From NCBI GenBank assembly GCA_010015655.1, contig ML976660.1, positions 315,401-379,400 on the forward strand: a stretch of 64,000 bases of DNA. The letters are read 5' to 3'. The position numbers and the translations under genes were made by a program. The notes beneath the pieces are model-generated. The model had not been told where the DNA came from. It did no database searches and worked only from the letters and a program-made list of their open reading frames with translations. This stretch comes from Bimuria novae-zelandiae CBS 107.79 (Eukaryota > Ascomycota > Dothideomycetes > Pleosporales > Didymosphaeriaceae). Shown in pieces: positions 35,284-47,203 of this stretch. Each line of letters starts with the position of its first letter. Within the stretch, counting starts at the first letter, position 1.

Positions 35284-35324
35284 GGGCCAACCTCCGGTTG
35301 GCGTGTGGGGCGAGTAGTACGGTA

Positions 35325-37459
35325 CCGTGTCTCGGCAGTCAGTGCGCAACATCACTCAATGCGCAACCCCAACATGATCGCGACGTTAACAATATAAGGC
35401 TGTAGAGCTCTACACAAAAGCTATTATTACGAGATTTTTTAGTAGAGAGGTTTCTTAGGTCTATAGATAATTACTAGCGACTTAGATTATAAATATCTAC
35501 TTAGTATTCTAACTAGATAGCTACTACGCGATAATAGCGTTAATAGCGTAAATACTACTATATTAACACGTATAGGTGCTAGCGTAAATTTCTTCCTCTT
35601 TATAACCTTATAAGTAGCTTTTAAGGCTCTCTAACTTCCCTTTTTAGTAATTTTAAGATATCTTTAAAGTTATTATTAAGTCTTATAAGCCTATTAATAG
35701 AGGCGTTACTTAGTAGCCTAATTAGCTTTCTTCTTAGCGCGCGTATTTTTAACTACTACCTACGTAACGCGCCTCTCCTAAAGTAAATAAGTTTTAAGCT
35801 ATTTATTAGCTTTTTATATCTTTTATTACTAACTTTTTTAGAGTTGTAATTATTTCTTTTTAGCTTTTTATTAATTAAGAAAATCGTGCGCTCTTTATAC
35901 TTAAGTAGGTGACTAGAAAATAGCTCTTTTATGCTACTCTTTAGGTTGCTCTAAAGGTAGAGTCTTACCCTTTATTTAACGCTATTTTTTATTCTTTAAG
36001 GCTTCTTAAAGGCCCTTGTTCTCGTGCTCTAGGAGTTACTTTTGTATAAAAATTAAGTATATTATCTAGCTAAGCTTACGCGACTCCTTAGTTATAATAT
36101 CCTTAATAGTAGAGCGTAATAGTTATTTTATTTTGCGCTAATTTAATGCGCTAAGTACTAACGTAAAGCTCTTTTATAATCTTACTTCTAAAGAAGGCTC
36201 CTTATTAAATTACTTAAAAATAGGTGTAGGATCTAGCGGCGAAATACTTATATACTTAAAAGTCTTAATAATTAATTACGGCGTAACTAACGTAGTCTAG
36301 GCCCTCTAGAAAAGTATAAAAAAGTCTCTTTTAGTAACTATTAATAGTCCTTAGCTTTTATATAGATAGGCGTTAAGCTCGTCGGAGTAGGTAGTTAAAA
36401 GAGACTTAAATATATACACGTTAAGAGGCTATAACGTATGCGTTAAATAAGGGGGAAATATAGCTAGGAGGATCCTATTTTAGTTATAATAGTTAATAAA
36501 ATCTATAGTAACGTAAGACTTATAACTATTAAGAATTAAAAGTTAGTATACTTATTAAGCCTTTTTAGCTTTCTCTCTTATACGGCGATTAAACACTTAT
36601 TAAAGCTATTAAAGGCCTATCTTGTTATTTAACTAGCTAGAGGGAGATAAGGTGATAAAGACTTTATAGTATTAAGAATTAATTTCCTCTACTTAGCTTA
36701 ATTATAGGCTCCTAGTGTTAGATTAATAGATTAGTAATAGATTAATAGTAGATCTATTAGCGTATATACATCTAATAATTAAAGTCTACTTATAATTACT
36801 ATCCTATATAAATTACCTTACTTAGCGACTCTTATATAGAGGCCTGTTAAAGATCCTTTTTAAGTAGCTAGTAATACTAAGGAGGAAGCCTTTCTTATCT
36901 ATATTATAATAGTAATAAGGCTCTATGCTATACTTCGCGATTTTATTATATAAAAGCTTAAAGTAAAGCTTATATTTTACCTCTAAATTAGTATTATAGT
37001 AATTACTATTAATTCTAATTATTTAGCGTAATATTAAGGCGTCGCTGTTACGCTTAATAAAGCGATTAATCTAAGATATACTTATATCCTTTTAAGCAAT
37101 ACAGGACGCAAAGTTCTATATTATTTACTATATAGAAGGAAGGCCACGTTTGGTAAGGCGTTTAATATATTATAGGAGCTACTTTTCTTATTATAGGCTA
37201 AGTATACAGCGCGAAGTATTCGTGATCGCACGCGCCTATATAATGCGTTAGTACCTGCGTATTAACGTAAAATATATAACGCTAAATTATTTTGTAATTT
37301 TATTATATAATAAAAATTCTTTTAGTTCTTGCGATTTAATTGCTGCTATCGCGGCGTTAATTAGGTCCATATTGGTGGAGTTGTGGCGCGTCAAAGTAGG
37401 TGCGCTATCACGCGGGGTTGCGCATTGAGTGATGTTGCGCACTGACTGCCGAGACACGG
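35325..37459 (-). mobile_element. pogo/Fot1-like transposon P3
   Basis: TIRs start CCGTGTCTCGGCAGTCAGTG and continue through GCGCAACATCACTCAATGCG for about 50 bp at each end; TA at 35323-35324 and 37460-37461. The transposase is on the minus strand, starting at ATG 37370 (MDLINAAIAAI, the usual N-terminus of this family). It soon breaks into stops. Downstream remnants include a DDE-region and a PPYLTHTL-PLNVYIFK-like block around 36400-36600. RIP-mutated. Confidence 0.8.
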
Positions 37460-37461
37460 TA

Positions 37462-39595
37462 CCGTGCCCGTGCACCCAACGCGCGCCGTTGGCCAACGCG
37501 CGGAATTGGCCCTAGTTATTACTAGCAAACTTAAGGCCGTAGAGTTACATATAATAGTTATTATTACTAGATTTTCTAGTAGAGTGATCTATAGGCCTAT
37601 GCGACAGAATTTGCTACTAAAATTTACGTAGTTAAAGTATTTTATAGCTATAGCTATTTACTATAGGTGCAGGTGCTAAGCACAGCTTATAAGTAATACT
37701 ACTACTTTATATAGTTATAAAACTACATTTCTGCCTTTTTTTAACCCTTTATTACTATAAGGCCTTGCGCTTACGTTTTTGTGTAGTCTAAGATCTATTT
37801 TAAAAGTCGCACTACTATTTCTTACGTGCTCTCTTAGCTTTACGCGTATTAATAGCTTAGTGCTTTTTTATACGCTTCCTCTCTTACTCTTCCTTCTCCC
37901 TTACTACTATCTAGCGCTTCTCTTTTATAATTTACTTCTTATATGCTATAGCAGTAGCCTTTAACTTTCTTACCTCTTCTTTTTAGAACTCCTCCTCCTC
38001 TACCTTACGCTTTACTAACCTTATCCGTGTACGCGCTTCTCGAAAGGAGCGAGGAGTCTACATTATGTACGGTCCCTAGTACTCGTAGTGTTATAGCAAA
38101 GCTAGAGGCTTGCCTTACTTTTCTCGCTTCCTCTTAGTAGTAAGAGTGTCTATTAGACCTTCATTTTCGCTCCTTATAAGGGTGTTTTAGATAGCTATAT
38201 AGTATAGCAATTACTAAATAATTAATACATCCTTCTTTATTATACCCCTTAACGCACGCCTTACTACTTAATCTAAAACCCTTTACTATTCTCCTTTATA
38301 GATAGTAGCGTTAGAGTTACTATCTTCTATAGTCTTAGAGTCGCTGTTTATAAACTTATCTAGTATAACGTTAGGGTTAAATAGGCTCACGCCCACTGCC
38401 TTAAAGGAGCTAAGTATATTTAATTTAGTAAAGCTAGCTACCTAGGCATCCTAGAATAGCAAGAAGAAGTTAGGCTTCTTTACTAGTACTAGGCCTTTAT
38501 GCTTAAAGAGGCGCTCTCCTAGCTTCTTTAAGTATGCTATACTAAGAGGCTTAAACATTACTATATTAAGTGGCTAAAGCGTGTGCGTGCTGTGAGGTGG
38601 ATAGATACCTATAAAAATCTTATACTAGTGGTAATACTCTAAAAACTCTTTAGTTAGGTAACTCCTATAGCTATCTACAAGTAATAGGCGGTACTTTCTT
38701 TAAGCTTTAGATGCAGTAAAGCGCTAGAACACCTATTATAGCTAAGTAAGGCCTAGGCCGTCGTTGCTCTAGCCACTAGGTAATACTCTAAAGAAGGCTA
38801 TATGTTCTCCCACCTTCACATCCTCCACCCAGGTGCTCTGAATATTCTGAGATTTAGCCAGATATATAAGGCCTAGAGGAAGAGCAGATCCATCCGCGCA
38901 CACACATGCTATAAGGCTTACTTACTTATAGTTACTATCCTATAGCATCTGCCTAAAGGGTTTCTTCTTAAATTAACGCTTACTAAAGATTCTCTTCTAT
39001 CTACTAATAGCTCTAATTATAAAGCCTTTCTTATCTATATTATATGTGTGCGCAGGCTCTATCTTATAAAACTTAATTTTATCGTGTAGCGCGTTATAGT
39101 ATAGCTTATACTTATTACTAGAGTTAGCGATATAGCGTTGCCGGTCTATAGATATAGTGAATTAAGACGTAAGCTTATTATTATAATAATCTAAGAAGCG
39201 CGATACCTAGCTCTTAAAGACCTAATGTCTAGCGATATTTAAGGCAAAATCTTAAACTATCTCTCTTATAGGTAGGAGGTGTTCTTTTGTAAGCTTATCT
39301 ATATACTTTATAAGCTCTGCCTCCTCTTATAGGCTAAGGTTCTAACGCGTTACTATATTCTCTTAGTAGGAACGCGCACTAAGCTCTACTTTACGTATTA
39401 AAGTTAAGTAAATAACGCCATGCTTTTAAGCTATTTTTGTCTATAGGATTTTCTCTCTTAAAGGTGTACTTTTTGCTTCTATAACTACTTCGTTAATGCC
39501 TGTTATTGTTATTGTGCTGTGTTAGGATAAAAAAGTGTCATGTGGATAGTGTTCCGCGCGTTGGCCGACGGCGCGCGTTGGGTGCACGGGCACGG
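37462..39595 (-). mobile_element. pogo/Fot1-like transposon P4
   Basis: TIRs CCGTGCCCGTGCACCCAACG at 37462 and its complement ending at 39595, with TA at 37460-37461 (shared with P3) and 39596-39597. The minus-strand transposase remnant is readable with stops: helix-turn-helix region near 39250-39500, YNIDKKGF near 39030, CADGSALPLGLIY near 38900, LLLVDSYRSYLT near 38680, and PPHSTHTL-PLNIVMFKPL near 38580. Confidence 0.8.
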
Positions 39596-39739
39596 TATTA
39601 TCGTTTCCGAAATACCGTCCCGCCCCACTTTGGCGGATTTTTCTGTCAGCACTTAGTAATTGGTTCCTCACCAACACTTTCGTACACCTGTTTTGTAAGC
39701 GATAAAATAATTACACGGAATATTCACCCTAGGTAAATA

Positions 39740-40670
39740 ATGCCGCAGGATCTAGGGAGACCTACCAGGCACTACCTATAGTAATTACTTATCTAGGCTA
39801 TTATAGATCGCGTTAACGATAGGAAAAATAATAAAGCTATCTACAGAGAGCTTAGCGTCGACCTAAAAATAGTACGCAAATACAGGCTTAACCTAAAAAT
39901 CTTTAGTAAGCTAATTAGGCTAAGATACGTACGTTGTGGCAGGCTACCTTTACTTAAGTAATGCTATAGAGACGCGCTGCTTAAGATGCTGCGTAGTAAG
40001 CTAATATTCTATATAAATAAGATGCAGGACTTCTTGTATAATAAGTATAACGTTAAGGTATCCTTTATAACTCTAGATAGAGAGCTTAAAGCTATACGAT
40101 AGAGTAGGAAGGCAGTCTTAAAGGTAGCTAAGGAGCGTTATAAGGGTCTTTGTTAAGCCTTTTAAGCGCGTTACTAGTAAATCTATTAACCTAATTAAAT
40201 TATCTACTTTAATAAGAGCGCTTGCAACGAGCGTATAAGGGACTAAAAGTATAATTAGAGTAAAGTTAATATAGCCTGCTATGTTAGCTACTTAGCTAAG
40301 CGCTTAGAGAGGTGGAGCTTACTACTAGCTATAGACGTTAATAGATACCTTGCCTATACGATTTTTCAGGGAGCGATTACTGCGGAGCTAATAGAGGACT
40401 TTGTTGCTAATTAAGTACTCCCACACTACAGTCCTTAGCCAGGAAAACGCTTAGTAATAGTCCTTAACAACGCGTCTATCTATTAATTAGTAAGGCTGGC
40501 TAATATATGCGCAGAGGCAGGCGTGATTATAAAGTTTCTACCTTCTTACTTACCTAATATAAATCTAATCAAGCAGACCTTTAAGGCGTTAAAGACCTAG
40601 ATCTAATAGTATTACTAGGGCGCTAAGGCGTACGATAAATTTAAGTATTTTCTAAAGAAAGCTATATTAA
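39740..40670 (+). pseudogene. T5 transposase (IS630/Tc1 DDE), RIP-inactivated
   Basis: From ATG 39740 a single frame with multiple TAG/TAA runs through an N-terminal helix-turn-helix region. The catalytic half shows LLLAIDVNRYLAYTIFQGAI (40320-40380), VIVLNNASIY (40455-40490, where D-N-A-S-I-H is typical) and IIKFLPSYLPNINLIK (40530-40575, typically L-P-P-Y-S-P-D-x-N-P-I-E). These boxes define the IS630/Tc1 DDE/D fold; several catalytic positions are mutated. Confidence 0.75.
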
Positions 40671-41099
40671 GTGTATGCTATAGAAGCTCTATAGGTAACT
40701 TTTTTAGGTACTATAGATAGGCGCTATAGAGGTATTATACTATAGTTAATAGTATATATTTAGTATTCGCCAGAGTGGTTTTATACTATTGTTAGTAGTA
40801 CATAGTTAGATATATTCTGTTAGAGTCAGTTTTAGAGATTAGAAATCTAGCACCTACTATAATATAAATATAATAATCTTATAGTAGTGCAAGGGTAATC
40901 TAAGGCTACTAAATTAATTGCTATTATCTATTTTAGTATAGCTAGCGTAGTAGTAGAGTTGCAGAGGGTGAGGCGTACGGTGAGTAGACAAGGCGATAAA
41001 GTTAGTGTTTAATTATACAAACAAGGTAATCATATCAGGCGATATCTATAGAATATGGCCCGTGCCCTACGCGTCGAAGATAACACCTCTACGCCCTCT

Positions 41100-42829
41100 A
41101 CTCGATCACCTCTACACGATTACCTCTACACGATCGTCTCTCCGCCCTCTGCCTAAGTAGCTCTCAGCTGCTGTTTCTGCTTATTATCTTGCCGCTATAG
41201 CTCCCTACATGCCTCTCGATCACTCTCTGAAAGTCCAGGATACTGGAGTTGCCACCAAAATGCTATTTTACGGAGTCGCAGAAGTAGTGCAATTAGCAGC
41301 TTAAAATTATCTCTCTAAATCTCGTACGGCATGCCTATATTAGATCTATCTATTAGCATGTTTAGATCGATCTGCCTAGCCTTAATAACCCTTCTAAATA
41401 CCGTCCTAATCTCTAGCACCTCTGTAGCTATTACCTAATCTATCCACTAGTTAAAGAAGTGCCAAGTCTAATATAAGAGCTCCATGTTATTCTCGTACGT
41501 CAGATCTCTCTATATTAGATCTTTCCACGCTGGCGCTGGCACGCTCAGAGCACTCGCAGAGCTAACAGCGGGCGCTGCAGGTATAGGTGCCTACCATGCA
41601 AGTAGCTAACTTTGTGCTAACTAACTAACAGACAGCGCGCTGGTAGCAATCGCGCTTATAAAGCTATCTACTATAAATACAGACGCAGACGCTAAGCCCT
41701 ATTACGCCTTCTCCTTTGCCTTCTCTTTCGCCTTCAGGTCCCTCGCTGTACGCAGAGCAAGGCGTACAGTATCGTCTGGCACGTTAACGCTGCACCTCTC
41801 GAGGCTAATATTGCGCGCCCACATGGCCACAATATTACTGCTCACTGGGAAATGGTTCTCAAATCGATCAGGCTGGCCAGGCGTACGCTGGACCCAGCAG
41901 ACGTACGGGTAGTTACCACAGTAGGTATCCTGGCACCTCCACTTATCGCGGATAGCTATTAAAGGTCCCTTAGCGACAGCATGGCCAGTAAGGATCTCTG
42001 GCAGCTCTTATAGCTGTCTTTGTGTTGTAGTAAGTCAAACCTGGCCCTAGAAGCTAGACGAGCCTCTACTACGTTATTAGCCTATAGGACTAATTACCTC
42101 TATAAACTTAGTAGTAAGCGTCGCGTTAAAGTTAAAATATATTATATTAATTAAGAACTCCCTTAGGTGCTACGCGTATTTTATAATATAGATAAAGCTA
42201 GTAGCGTCTCTACGCTTAAGTAATTATTATAGCTTTTACCTCTTTAGGGTCTTTTGCCTGTACGCGTAGCCAGAAACGTCCCTAATTATTACTTTTTATA
42301 GTAGAGTTATCTCTATAGCTAAGTCTTAAGCGACCTTATTTACCTATATTTAAAGCTAACTAGCGTAGTAGTGCTCCGGGATAAACTCTGTATTAAATCT
42401 TGGCTTATAGAGCTCCTTTTTAAGACCTACAAAGGCCTGCCAGCGGCAAGTAACATACGGCGACTCTGCTTTAGATACCCTAGTAGCTAATTTTAGCTTA
42501 TCTTCCTAAGTTTCTCCCTGCGTAGGGTTGCTAATTAGATTAGATATATATCTACTGGGCGGGTTACTAGGCAGGTTACTAGGTAAATTACTAGATAATA
42601 CGATTGCTGGCAATGGCTGCGTAGACAGAGGCTTAATATCCTAATTAAGGCTAACTAGATTAGATATAGCGTTGCCTTCCGCCAGAGGAGGAGCCTTCTT
42701 AGATACTTTTCTCCGTGACTTAGCACCTTTAGTAGCTGCTACAGGCGCCCGGCGCGCACGTTTTAAAGAATTTTAACCCCCATTAAATAGCTAGGTAGCT
42801 ATACGCTTACGTTAACTACGCGACGGCAT
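41100..42829 (-). pseudogene. T5 accessory ORF of unknown function
   Basis: On the minus strand an ATG at 42829 (MPSRS) opens a frame that can be followed through TAG/TAA codons for over 1.5 kb. It has a basic N-terminus (KRARRAPVAATKGAKSRRK, nuclear-signal-like). A better preserved block at about 41760-42000 contains KWRCQDTYCGNYPYVCWVQ and FENHFPVSSNIVAMWARNIS, with closely spaced Cys suggesting a small metal-binding fold. An A/K-rich coiled segment follows (LRTARDLKAKEKAKEKA). I do not recognise the family. Its place inside the TIRs and convergent orientation make it part of T5. The 3' end is approximate. Confidence 0.5.
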
Positions 42830-42972
42830 AATATAGGTATTAATATAAGGTGAATATTCGCTGTAATTATTGTTTTACTAATAAATTAGGTAATAGAAAA
42901 TATTTTCTAGGAAGCTGGGTCCACTTCGGCTGCCCGAAGTGGGGCGGGACGGTATTTTGGAGAGCACTGATA

Positions 42973-45081
42973 ACGTGTCCGTGCACCCAATGCACGGATT
43001 CAGCCAATGCACGCCGAACACCATAAACGCTCTATTAGAAATAAGGCTACAGAACCACCCACAAACAATATTATTATAAGATTTTCTACTAGGATAGTAA
43101 ATCGATAGCTGCGATTCATTTGCACTATTTAAATCTATCTAGAAGCTTAACGTCGCGGCCGCTCCGTGTGGATTTGGTTGGGGCAGCAGATGCGCCCTTT
43201 AAGGCCTCCCCAACATTTGTAGCATCAACAACACGTTTCTGACGCTTTCTGCTCTGTGGAGATGGCTGAGAAGCTTTTCTCTTACTCCTTTGGGATAGTT
43301 GTAGAGCCTTTTTAGCGTTATTGGCAGACTTCTAGGTAGTGCGCTAAGCTACCTTTTTAGCTCTCTCCTTCTCCTTTACCTTCTTCGCTGCCTCTCTCGC
43401 TGCACGCTTTTCTTGCTAGATTTTCTCCTTGTATAGCTTAGCTACCTTCTTTAGCTTTGCTATTTTTGCTTTTTAAAGCTGCTGCTACTTATCCTCTTAC
43501 TTCTTAATTAATTAACAATAACGTGCCTCCCTTACTTTCCTTAGTAACTATAAGATAGCCCTACTATAATACTCCTAGCGCTGTTAAAGGTCTAGAGCTT
43601 TGCTCTTCTTATTACGCTTCTTCTTAATAGATAGCGCCTGCCTAAGCCCATCGTTATCATGCTTAAGTAGCTCATTTTTAACAGATAGGTAGTGGAGTGA
43701 TTAACGAAGCTTCTGTGTATCCTTGCTACTTTGATCACTTACTACAGAGCGTACAAGCCTATCTATCTTTCTCTAGTCATGATTGCTAAGCCCTAATGAG
43801 GAGCTATTGCCTGATTCTTGATCCTGGGTGAACCTATTAAGGATAGGGTCAGGATTAGGTGGCGATATACCTGTGGCTCTAAAAGAGCTAAGGATAGTTA
43901 ATTCCTTAAAAGAGGCCTTCCACGCATTCTAGAATAGGGGAAAGAAGTCGCCTTTGGTGATAGAAGCTAGGCCCTAGCTTCTATAAAGGTATCTTAATAG
44001 CTCTGCTAAGTAGGCTGTTAATAGAGGCTTGAATATCGCAACATTAAGTGGCTAAAGTGTATAAGTTAAATAAAGAGGCAGGACAGCAAGCAGGATCCTA
44101 TTCTAATTATAATAGTTAATAAAGTCTATAGTAACATGAGATCCGTGGCCGTCTATAATTAAAAGTTAATATAATCGTCAAGCCTTCTCTTTTATACAGC
44201 GATCAAATACCTGCTTAAGCTAGGCAAGCCCGATATCGTTGTTTGTCCAGCCAGAGGATAATGAGGTGATAAAGACTTTATAATATCCTGCCTTGATATC
44301 CTCTACCCAGCTTGATTGGATGTCATTGTTAGCAGCCTCATAGATAAGGCTTGGCGGCAAAGCTGATCCATCAGCGCAGATACATGCTAGGAGCGTGATC
44401 CACGCGCGATTGCCATCCTGGAGTAATGCCTTAACCTCCTTCTTCTCCCACATTCGTCTGCTGAATATCCTCTTTGTTCTACCAACGATACCGATCAGGA
44501 CACCTTTTTCATCCATATTGTAGATATGACGAGGATCTATGCGATATTGATCGATCTTACTGTGTACAAGGTTGAAATAGAGGCGATATTTATCTACTGA
44601 ATTAGCTTTGTGGCGATTGCTGTCCATGCCGACGGTCCATTGCGAGATGAGATGAATGCTGTGTTGGTTAATAAAGCGGGTAACCCAGCTCTCGCTGACT
44701 GGCTCCTTTGCTATCGTCGAGGCAAAATTCTGTATCATCTCTCTAGTAGGAGGTATATGTCTCTCTGTGAGCCTTTTGATATATCGTACAAGCTCCTGCT
44801 CTTGCTGTGGGTTGAGCTTTCGCTGATTAATTGTGTTGGCTGCACGCGTCGCGGTAACACCTCGGTGCCTTCGTGAGAGTGTAGATCGATTAACACTATA
44901 TCTGGTAGTAATTTCTGTATATGAAAAATCTTCTCCTGGTTCTCGCGATTCGATCTCATCTATCGCAGCTTGAATTGGATCCATATTGGTGGAGTTATCG
45001 CGTGTTGAAAGTAGGGAGTTTTGACGCGTCGGATGTTCGGCGTGCATTGGCTGAATCCGTGCATTGGGTGCACGGACACGT
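42973..45081 (-). mobile_element. pogo/Fot1-like transposon P6 (best preserved)
   Basis: TIRs ACGTGTCCGTGCACCCAATG, about 47 bp each end, with TA at 42971-42972 and 45082-45083. The TIR contains two CGTGCATTGG motifs in its right copy. About 850 bp at the right and 300 bp at the left are RIP-poor, while the middle is heavily mutated. Confidence 0.88.
43100..44984 (-). pseudogene. P6 pogo transposase
   Basis: The ATG at 44984 begins MDPIQAAIDEIESREPGED, and the frame is open to 44220. It covers a psq-type helix-turn-helix, a CENP-B-type domain (REMIQNFASTIAKEPVSESW, TRFINQHS) and the start of the DDE catalytic domain (IYNMDEKGVLIGI; WITLLACICADGSALPPSLI). A TAG replaces the expected Trp at about 44220. 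Beyond it the frame continues with L-I-I-D-G-H-G-S-H-V-T (44132-44160), a Lys/Glu-rich coiled-coil C-terminus and more TAG/TAA codons, to about 43100. A further upstream ATG at 45047 lies within the TIR region. This is the canonical domain order of Fot1/pogo transposases. Confidence 0.85.
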
Positions 45082-45083
45082 TA

Positions 45084-47203
45084 CCGTGCCCGACGGGCTC
45101 GTGCACCGCGCGGGCTCGTGCACCAACACTAACATGCTCACCACCACAAAGATGAGGTTATTGTGAGCGCTATAAAAGCGATTATCGCGAGATTTTTTGT
45201 TATAATTACTCTATAAAGGCGTACGAATAAGTTATACTATCTAAGTTTTTGCAAGAGAGTGATTGCGCGACCGCGAGAGCTGACTTTAGGTGGAGGTGCT
45301 GGTGTAGCTTTTAGGGACGACGGATGAGCTGTAGCACCGCCCTTGGCTTATTTTAGCTTGCGCTTTGCTAGAGGTGCTTTTGAAGCTTTGCGCTTGCCTC
45401 TTTAGGTAATTGTAGAGGCCTGCCTAGTGTTTTGAGCAGCTTTTCTGGCATCCTGGGCAGCCACCTGTTCGGCCTTCATCTGATCTCGCACCTCCTTGGC
45501 TCTCTCTCTCGCCACACGACGCTCCTCCTTCTCTTGCTCCTTAAGGAGCTTGGTAGTAGCTTAAAGTTCCTTTCTATTTAACTTTGCTAGTCTCTCCTGC
45601 TCCTCTTAGTGTTGCTTTTCTGCCTCACGCTCACGTGCTCGCTCGAACTTAGAGGGCGACTAGAAAGTAGCACCACCGTGGTACTTCTCCTCGCGCTATA
45701 AATTAAGAGGCTTGCTAGCGTTTTTACGCTGCTTCTTAGTAGTAAGAGTATCCCTTAGGCCGCTGTTCTCATGGTGTAGTAGCTTGTTTTGAACCTGAAG
45801 TTGGTGTAGCGTTTAGGAGAGCTTCTGCGAGGTCTCCGCCGAGGTATCCTTTACTGCAGCACGTATGAGACGCTCTATCTGCCTCTAGTCCTTAGGCAAA
45901 AGGGCTGAGAGCCGTGCCTTACTCTCATTGTTGTCCTGTTTGCGGAAACGCTTAAGTACGACGTTAGCCTTTATAGGGGCTATACTAGTGGCTTTAAACG
46001 CCTTAAGGACGAGTTTTGTTATGAACGTAGACTTCTAAGCACCCTAGAATAGCGAGAAGAAGTCTTCCTTTTAGATAGCTAGTAACCTTTACGTTTTAAA
46101 AAGGTAATTAGTAAGCTTAGCGGAGTAGTTACTGCTAAGAGGTTTAAAGCAAACTATATTAAGAGGCTATAGTATATAGGTTAAGTAAGGGGGAAATATA
46201 GCTAGTAGTATTTTATAAGCCTCGCAGTATTCGATAAAGTCTATTAAGAGGTAGCTACCGTAGCTATCGAGTATAAGGAGGCACCAAGCTTAGCTAAGGC
46301 GTGCTTTTTACTTTGTTTCGTAGTCAAAAACCTGCTCTAATTAGGCTAATCTAATATTATTATTCGTCTATCCTATTAGTAAGGAGCTTATAAACACACT
46401 ATGCTTTCCTGCTTTAATTTAAGCTACCCATAAGGCTTGAAGTGTGTAGTTAGCTAACGAGTATATAAGGGCTAGCGACAAAACACTCCTATCTGCTCTA
46501 ATAGTTGCTATAACTATTACCCACTTTTAAGAGCTATCTTAAAGCGCTGTTCGGACCTTCTTTTCCTCCTATTAAAGCTAACTAAACACCCGTTTTAAGC
46601 GTCCTATAATACTAATTATAAAGCCCTTTTTATCTATATTGTAGGTATTACAAGGCTCTACTTTATACTAAACAATCTTATAATATAAGAGGTTAAAGTA
46701 TAACTTATACTTACGTTATAAGTTAGCCTAGTGGCGTATAACGTCTATGCTAGCGCTCTATTTAGAGATAAGATAGTCGTGGTTATAGTTAATAAAACGC
46801 GAAACCTAGCCCTCTCTAACATGCTTTTTCGATATATTAGACGCGAAATTTTGTATCATAGCTCTCGTAGGAGGTAGCCCACGAGCCGTAAGCCCTCTAA
46901 TATACTCTACAAGTCCCTCCTCTTATTATGGGCTAAGTAGTTATTGCGCGGCGTACCCGGCTGCCCGAGGGCCTGTCTGGTGGTTCCACCTTTGGCTAAG
47001 TGTTAAATGCGATACACCATATTTTTTCGCGATACCCTGGATGCTGAAATTATCGCTAGCTTTACGCGATTCTAAATCTATAATTGCCTTATTAATTAGT
47101 GCTATAGTGGTGTAGTTATCGCGTGTTGAAAAAGTCGAGATGGACGCGTTGTTTGGTGGGGTGGTGCACGAGCCCGCGCGGTGCACGAGCCCGTCGGGCA
47201 CGG
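45084..47203 (-). mobile_element. pogo/Fot1-like transposon P7
   Basis: TIRs CCGTGCCCGACGGGCTCGTG extending through GTGCACGAGCCCGCGCGG, about 45 bp; TA at 45082-45083 (shared with P6) and 47204-47205. The minus-strand transposase begins near 47105; the expected start codon reads ATA (T-I-A-L-I-N-K-A-I), which a G-to-A RIP change would explain. The helix-turn-helix is open to a TAG at 46941. After that YNIDKKGFIISI (46620), LLILDSYGSYLLIDF (46270) and PPYLTYIL-PLNIVCFKPL (46180) follow with stops, then a coiled-coil C-terminus to about 45260. Confidence 0.85.

Larger units (their letters stand above)
30639..35314 (+). mobile_element. pogo-like transposon P2, inserted in the right TIR of P1
   Basis: TIRs begin CTCGCCCCACACGCCAACC at 30639 and mirror it at 35314, with TA at 30637-30638 and 35315-35316. 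Subterminal 18-bp repeats are present: two inverted copies near 30665-30705 and six direct copies at 35176-35283. The plus-strand transposase starts at ATG 30752 (KYYSKSYKIK). It has KTGFRIGVGS near 31270, then a solo LTR insertion at 31460-33919, and the C-terminal part continues to about 35020. Heavily RIP-mutated. Confidence 0.75.
28519..35322 (-). mobile_element. pogo/Fot1-like transposon P1 (right TIR split by P2)
   Basis: The left TIR begins TACCGTGGCGGTTCAG (TA at 28517-28518). The right end is CTGAAC at 30631-30636, then P2, then GTACGG at 35317-35322 followed by TA. Rejoined around one TA, the right TIR reads CCGTACTAGTTCAG against CCGTGGCGGTTCAG on the left, differing at four positions of which three are G-to-A or C-to-T. 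A minus-strand transposase remnant between 28600 and 30600 includes the DDE-region box L-D-G-H-G-S-H (29705-29725), and the sequence around it is strongly RIP-mutated. This is the pogo/Fot1 superfamily, which inserts at TA. Confidence 0.7.
39601..42970. mobile_element. Tc1/IS630-like transposon T5 with two convergent genes
   Basis: The right TIR, read inwards, is TCAGTGCTCTCCAAAATACC followed by GTCCCGCCCCACTT. The left is TCGTTTCCGAAATACCGTCC then CGCCCCACTT, so it is the same repeat with an indel. TA lies outside at 39599-39600 and 42971-42972. The CAGT start is typical of Tc1-family ends. At 3.37 kb it is larger than its 2.1 kb neighbours because it carries a second ORF on the opposite strand. 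Confidence 0.75.

Noticed and set aside
35167..35405. CRISPR-like tandem repeat array and overlapping frames on both strands
   Set aside because: The 18-bp units are contiguous with no spacers and sit in a eukaryotic transposon end with inverted partners. The frames are artefacts of the repeat.
37779..37964. Plus-strand hydrophobic 61-codon frame
   Set aside because: Leu/Tyr-rich antisense of the RIP-mutated Lys/Arg-rich coiled-coil C-terminus of the P4 transposase.
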